Of a stretch of 47,500 nucleotides of DNA, positions 45,601 through 47,500 are shown piece by piece. The translations under genes and the position numbers were made by a program. Under the pieces are notes generated by a model. That model was not told the DNA's origin. It saw only the letters and a list, made by a program, of their open reading frames with translations, and searched no databases. The stretch comes from Cristatella mucedo (lineage: Eukaryota; Bryozoa; Phylactolaemata; Cristatellidae): the NCBI GenBank assembly GCA_009760855.2, contig WPIO01000037.1, forward strand, positions 1,145,001 to 1,192,500. Direction: 5' to 3'. How positions within the stretch are numbered: the stretch's first letter is position 1; each line of letters begins with the position of its first letter.

Positions 45601-47500
45601 GCGTCCTCCTCCTCCTCCAGGTGCGAGAGCTTCTCGGGCATCGTGATCACGCACAGCCTGGCAGGCGGCACCGGCTCGGGTCTCGGCGCTCGACTCACAG
45701 TCCGCCTTCGTGACGAATTTCCAATAGAGCACCTGCTGTCGTGCGTCGTGCACCCGCTTGCCACTGGAGAGACGCCGCTTCAGCATTACAACGAGTTGCT
45801 CTGCCTTGCCAAGCTCTACGAGTACGGCACCAGTCTGTGGCGCTAGCGCTGCTGTCAGCGTGCGTGTCGTCGTATGCACGTTTAGCTGCACGACCAAATG
45901 CACGAGCGTGTGTGCTCACTGGACGCGTTGTATGTGCGAGATTGCTCGAAGGTGTGTCTGCGCATTTGTGTTTGAGTGCTTCTGTGTGTGTGTGTGCGTG
46001 CATGCGTGCGTGCGTGCAGATGCGTAGACGTGTACCACACGTCCATGCATGCACGAATGCGCATATGCACGTTCGTGAACCTTGTCTGTGGGCCATTGCT
46101 GTTGCAGCCCTGTTCCTACTTTTCCTGCAGCTTCTGCTGCCTGTTGCTGCTGCTACCTGTTGCTGCATCAATAGCAGCAGATGCTGCCCAGCTCAGCAGT
46201 GCTCTCCACCGTGCATCCACTGTGTGATCTAGATGCTCAGATGGTGTCGTCGTCTACTCGAACGATGCTGTGCTCAGGCAAGCCCAGAGGTCGTCTACTG
46301 CTGCTCAAGGGCGGCAAGAGAAACGAAGCCTGTCGTTCGCTTCTATCAACAAGCATATTGCGTCGTCACTGTGCGGCCTGCTCTTTCCTAACGATACGGT
46401 GACTGCAAAGAGGTGGGCCGCTGCTTCTGTTGTGGCCCTTCGGTTGCTTAGCGAGCCGATGCTTCGTGCACGACACAACGTGCGAGGGGGCATCTCTCTG
46501 CCTTGAGCCTGCCGGGATTGGTGGCCTGCCATTGAAGAGAAGACAGCAGAGCTGCCGCCGAAGTCTTGTTTGTTACCCTCTTACTCTTTTTGTTGAGTAC
46601 ATGCATGTTTTTCGTGCTGCCCTCACTAACCACCAAGCGATAGTTGCATAGAGAAAGAGCAGTCGTGTGCATCGAAGCAACTGACTTTTTAATACATGCG
46701 ACGATGCCATTTCGATGTCAGATATCGATGTTTGACCTGCCGCACTACTCCGTCGTACAACTCCGCCGCACAACTCCAACTACTGGCCGACTGACCCCCT
46801 TAAGATAAAGCCTCTAGAACAGGGACTTAGCCAGGTATTGTTCAAGGCAGTTGAACTGTATGTGTTTTTTAGGGGCTGAATCTTGACCTTGCCCGAACTA
46901 TACCTTTTTTAAGGGGCTGAATTTTGACCTTGCCCGAACAAGCCAGTTTCAGTGGGTGTTGCATCCTGGCCATCCTGGCAGCTGCGCCTTGTCCTGAGCC
47001 CCTGGTCTCGAGCCTCTGGAACCTCCCGGTCGTCGGGTCCATTGAAATGCTTCTGAGAGGCATAAAGACCTGAATCGAAATGGAAGCAGCCAGCAGCACG
47101 ACAGTATTGCCTCACACACTACATGCCGCGCCTCCCGTGTTCAGGTGGGTTTTTAGCTTCGGTTTATTTTTTAACTCGTCACTTCTTTTCGCCTTTTTTG
47201 GTCCACTGCTCATGGTTGTCCATTTGTCTCGACATTAGAATGGTGGTGAAAGGCGTTGCTGAGCGTCGTCAGTAGGATTGCATCGCACCAGTTGGTGGTG
47301 CTTGACTAGTTTTGGAAATGCATTCGGTTCGTGACGCGTCTATTGTGTGATTCTTGCACATGCATAGGGATCAGTGTCCCCTTCGGTGGCCGTTATCTAG
47401 TATTGTTTGCGGTGCCTGGTATGGGGCGCTTTACTAGAGCTGCTTGCTGACGACTCGATGGATTTCTACCTGCTCACATTCCCTACTAGTGAGGTAGTAC
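42607..47500 (+). CDS. Non-canonical tubulin, probably zeta-tubulin; 5' part of the gene
   Basis: Exons by my reading: 42607-42707, 44837-44932, 45025-45086, perhaps 45218-45256, 45444-45501, 45621-45821, 46233-46412 (donor GTGGGC), phases consistent. About 245 residues are covered; the C-terminal half lies beyond the window or was not found. Landmarks: [18 protein letters not shown] at the N-terminus (GTP-binding loop), [42 protein letters not shown], the tubulin signature in [56 protein letters not shown], and [20 protein letters not shown]. It is neither alpha, beta nor gamma. The GETPLQHYN segment fits zeta better than delta (YGTGEVIVQNYN) or epsilon, by memory of those families. Delta/zeta tubulins act at centrioles, and zeta at basal feet in multiciliated cells. 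The small fourth exon is uncertain. Confidence 0.85.
43041..43180 (-). mobile_element. tRNA-derived SINE with LINE-like tail (family A) in tubulin intron 1
   Basis: On the minus strand a degraded head, a box B-like GGTAATGGGCTCGAGCCCCA part and the tail CGTAAAGCGCCTGAATAGAG with TTCTATT and GGCGCC. It sits about 55 bp from a family B SINE in the same direction. Confidence 0.8.
43233..43375 (-). mobile_element. tRNA-derived SINE (family B) in tubulin intron 1
   Basis: The plus-strand order AACAACCTTATTTGTACAGA, AATTAAGGATTGCCTGCTCC, GGACTCGAACCCACGACCTC matches the other minus-strand family B copies, moderately diverged. Confidence 0.8.
43466..43532 (+). mobile_element. LINE tail fragment in tubulin intron 1
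   Basis: A near-consensus tail: AAGCGCCTAGAGAGAGATTA, GTTCTCTGAGGGCGCTTTAT and a short ATT run. Only the last 65 bp or so remain. Confidence 0.85.
43955..44040 (+). mobile_element. LINE tail fragment in tubulin intron 1
   Basis: TTTGCAGCAAATGTGAAGCG, a stem-loop with GTTCTCCGAGGGCGC, and an ATT run at 44018-44034. The second short tail in 600 bp, same direction as the one at 43466. Confidence 0.85.
45983..46019. repeat. (GT)n / (GTGC)n short repeat in a tubulin intron
   Basis: About 37 bases of GT passing into GTGC units, between the exons at 45821 and 46233. Confidence 0.9.
46413..47500. other. Downstream of the last recognised tubulin exon
   Basis: After the GTGGGC donor at 46413 I see no further tubulin-like peptide up to the window end. 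GGGGCTGAATCTTGACCTTG and GGGGCTGAATTTTGACCTTG at 46873 and 46914 are a short direct repeat. This is presumably a long intron. Confidence 0.5.

Overview
This is intron-rich nuclear DNA from an animal, most likely an invertebrate. The evidence is three spliced genes with conserved GT-AG introns, a PPP1R16-type ankyrin protein (an animal family), CR1/L2-group LINE remnants, tRNA-derived SINEs and long dinucleotide arrays. I cannot name the phylum. Nothing looks bacterial, viral or CRISPR-like.

Layout: 1-17,500 holds no gene I can recognise. It is simple repeats, two SINE families, LINE tails and one decayed LINE reverse transcriptase (9.9-10.9 kb). At 15.4-17.5 kb lies a cluster of minus-strand LINE 3' ends, two of them nearly identical in tandem with a 679-bp period. 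From 17,954 to 27,754 (+) there is a complete 8-exon gene for a PPP1R16 (MYPT3/TIMAP) protein phosphatase 1 regulatory subunit; my splice model gives 574 codons with every intron phase matching. Its 3' flank carries two perfect inverted repeats. From 42,318 down to 28,665 (-) there is a complete 11-exon gene for OSGEP/Kae1, the catalytic subunit of the tRNA t6A-forming KEOPS complex; my model gives 335 codons, the same length as the human protein as I know it. From 42,607 (+) to the window end runs the 5' half of a non-canonical tubulin gene, best read as zeta-tubulin. It starts 288 bp from the OSGEP start codon in divergent orientation.

PPP1R16 and OSGEP converge, and the best poly(A) signal of PPP1R16 lies about 30 bp from the OSGEP stop. 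OSGEP and the tubulin diverge from one short GC-rich spacer, probably a shared promoter. The introns are loaded with repeats: a Tc1-like transposase relic, LINE tails, SINEs and several (CA)n, (TA)n and (GA)n arrays.

The most distinctive repeat signal is a short stem-loop shared by the LINE 3' tails and one tRNA-derived SINE family, which points to a LINE/SINE partnership based on 3'-tail recognition. All splice models come from reading the sequence and from remembered family sequences; no search was run.
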